In this document: piece by piece, positions 6,338 to 7,402 of the stretch
Layout of the letters: each line of letters begins with the position of its first letter
Position numbering within the stretch: the stretch's first letter is position 1
Source: Spirochaetes bacterium RIFOXYC1_FULL_54_7
Lineage (GTDB): Bacteria; Spirochaetota; Spirochaetia; Treponematales; UBA12059
Assembly: GCA_001830645.1 (NCBI GenBank)
Contig: MIBM01000229.1
Coordinates: forward strand, 1-7,402
DNA: 7,402 nt
Direction of reading: 5' to 3'
The notes under the pieces: model-generated
Told to the model about the DNA's origin: nothing
Database searches by the model: none
The model's input: only the letters and a program-made list of their open reading frames with translations
Translations under genes and position numbers: made by a program

Positions 6338-6383
6338 GGGCGGCAATAGCCGTTCGGCAACAGCCGATAGCCTGATGCCGCCC
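6338..6383 (+). promoter_or_regulatory. Intercistronic stem-loop between the binding-protein and permease genes
   Basis: GGGCGGCA (6338-6345) is the exact complement of TGCCGCCC (6376-6383), an 8-bp, mostly G/C outer stem. Inside lies TCGGC-AACA-GCCGA (6354-6367), a 5-bp hairpin with a four-base loop; GCCG-TT-CGGC (6349-6358) is a competing fold. No run of T follows, so it is not a standard terminator. Stem-loops in this place, as in malE-malF, are known to protect the 3' end of the binding-protein message or limit readthrough, giving more binding protein than permease. That role is inferred here from position and structure. Confidence 0.6.
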
Positions 6384-6403
6384 GCTTTCAGAGAGGAGGG
6401 ATC

Positions 6404-7324
6404 ATGAACATCAAGAGAGAGAACGCCCTGGTATTCTGGTTGTTTCTTGCCCCGGTAATACTGGCCTTTGTCGTGGTGATCGTGGTGCCCTTCTTTCTAG
6501 GTGCCTATTATTCCTTTACCAACTGGACCTCTTCTGCAAGGGCGGACAGCACGGTTCGTTTCATAGGTCTTGAAAATTACATCGGAAGCTTCAAGGATCC
6601 GGCCTTTACCTATTCCTTTGGTGTAACGGTGGTGTACACCTTCCTGAATGTGATATTCATAAACTTTGTAGCCTTCTCCCTTGCCTTGCTGGTCACCAGC
6701 AAGATCAAACTACGAAAAATCTACCGGGTGGGCTTCTTCCTGCCGAACCTGATCGGCGGCCTGATACTCGGTTATATATGGCAGTTCCTGTTCAACAACG
6801 CCCTGCCTTCTCTCGGGGCAGTTATCCCCTTCCTGTCTGACCTGGCCCAGCCGGATAATTTCATTCTTGGCAAGCCTGCAACAGCAGTCATTGCCCTGGT
6901 CATAGTCGGCACCTGGCAATACGCCGGTTATATAATGATGATATACATCGCAGCCATCGAGAACGTTCCTGCGGAATTGCACGAGGCCGCCATGATAGAC
7001 GGCGCTTCACCGTTTCAAAGGTTACGTGCCATAACCCTGCCCATGGCTGCCCAGGCCTTTACGGTTACCATGTTCCTTACCCTGGTGCAGTCCTTCAAGC
7101 AGTTCGATGTAAATGTGTCCCTGACCAGTGGAGGGCCATCAACCATGTTCCAGGGCAAGCCCATACTGGGTACGGAACTACTGGCTCTGAACATCTACAA
7201 TACCGCCTTCCTGTCCAACAATCTGTCCATGGGACAGGCTCGGGCAGTGATATTCTTCCTGGTGCTTGCGGTGGTATCCCTGATACAGGTCTCGATCAAC
7301 AAGAGCAAGGAGCTGGAACTATGA
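6404..7324 (+). CDS. Sugar ABC transporter permease, MalF/UgpA type
   Basis: This 306-residue inner-membrane protein is one of the two channel subunits of a CUT1 carbohydrate importer (BPD_transp_1 domain). A ribosome site GGAGGG is three bases before ATG 6404. Membrane segments are visible at about 10-32 (LVFWLFLAPVILAFVVVIVV), 75-97, 106-128, 157-184, 215-230 and 282-300, six in all as usual for this class. The cytoplasmic EAA loop, which docks on the ATPase, is AELHEAAMIDGASPFQRLRA at about 190-209, followed by ITLP. The loop after helix 1 (YYSFTNWTSS, then FIGLENYIGSFKDPAF) is typical for MalF/UgpA-type subunits. Its stop overlaps the start of the next gene (ATGA), indicating translational coupling. 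No ATPase is seen in the window; it may be shared or lie elsewhere, as is common for CUT1 systems. Confidence 0.95.
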   Translation: MNIKRENALVFWLFLAPVILAFVVVIVVPFFLGAYYSFTNWTSSARADSTVRFIGLENYIGSFKDPAFTYSFGVTVVYTFLNVIFINFVAFSLALLVTSKIKLRKIYRVGFFLPNLIGGLILGYIWQFLFNNALPSLGAVIPFLSDLAQPDNFILGKPATAVIALVIVGTWQYAGYIMMIYIAAIENVPAELHEAAMIDGASPFQRLRAITLPMAAQAFTVTMFLTLVQSFKQFDVNVSLTSGGPSTMFQGKPILGTELLALNIYNTAFLSNNLSMGQARAVIFFLVLAVVSLIQVSINKSKELEL

Positions 7325-7402
7325 GCGGCGCAAAAGTCGGAAAGATCACCGCGGAAGTGGCTACCCTGGTCCTCTTCATAGCCTTTCTGTTCCCCTTCTT
7401 CC
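7321..7402 (+). CDS. Sugar ABC transporter permease, MalG/UgpE type, N-terminal fragment
   Basis: Only 27 codons are inside the window. The gene starts with the ATG of an ATGA overlap with the previous permease, and AAGGAG (7307-7312) lies eight bases upstream. The protein begins MSGAKVGKITAEVATLVLFI and continues AFLFPFF, a first membrane segment ending in the FPFF motif that often opens MalG-type subunits. Position right after a MalF-type gene makes the second channel subunit the expected product. The diagnostic EAA loop lies beyond the window. Confidence 0.8.
   Translation, partial: MSGAKVGKITAEVATLVLFIAFLFPFF

Overview
The window looks chromosomal. It most resembles a moderately GC-rich member of the Spirochaetota (Treponema/Spirochaeta/Sphaerochaeta-like). 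The clues are the sugar-binding-protein leader ending in LFAAGGSE with no lipobox cysteine, and a split glycine decarboxylase (GcvPB). This assignment is inference from sequence style; no phylogeny was run.

Layout. (1) Positions 1-285 hold the 3' end of gcvPB, followed by a leader-like gap and a strong stem-loop terminator (381-426). (2) A class I SAM-dependent methyltransferase (468-1118, +) meets a small membrane-anchored SHOCT-domain protein (1119-1400, -) stop codon to stop codon with no base between. The SHOCT gene is preceded by what reads as a perfect sigma-54 (-24/-12) promoter at 1449-1464, the most distinctive regulatory signal in the window. (3) The roughly 570-base gap 1401-1968 also contains a decayed fragment of a Uma2-family (DUF820) nuclease-like gene and a possible extended -10 promoter for recQ. 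(4) recQ (1969-3879) encodes a full-length RecQ helicase with helicase, zinc-binding/RQC and HRDC regions and a basic, Lys/Ala/Gly-rich linker.

(5) From 3894 to the window end lies a carbohydrate-uptake operon: a LacI-family regulator (3976-4980), a family 1 extracellular sugar-binding protein (5068-6327), a MalF/UgpA-type permease (6404-7324), and the first 27 codons of a MalG/UgpE-type permease (from 7321, overlapping by ATGA). A TTGACA promoter before lacI is overlapped by a 7-2-7 inverted repeat and two TTTCATGAA copies, which fits autoregulation. The LacI protein lacks the usual hinge Pro-Asn and leucine, and the putative operator lacks the usual central CG step. A large stem-loop between the binding-protein and permease genes probably tunes their relative expression.

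Most genes belong to known families. The items deserving a second look are the sigma-54-controlled SHOCT gene, the atypical LacI hinge and operator, and the Uma2 remnant. I do not see a whole new multi-gene system here.
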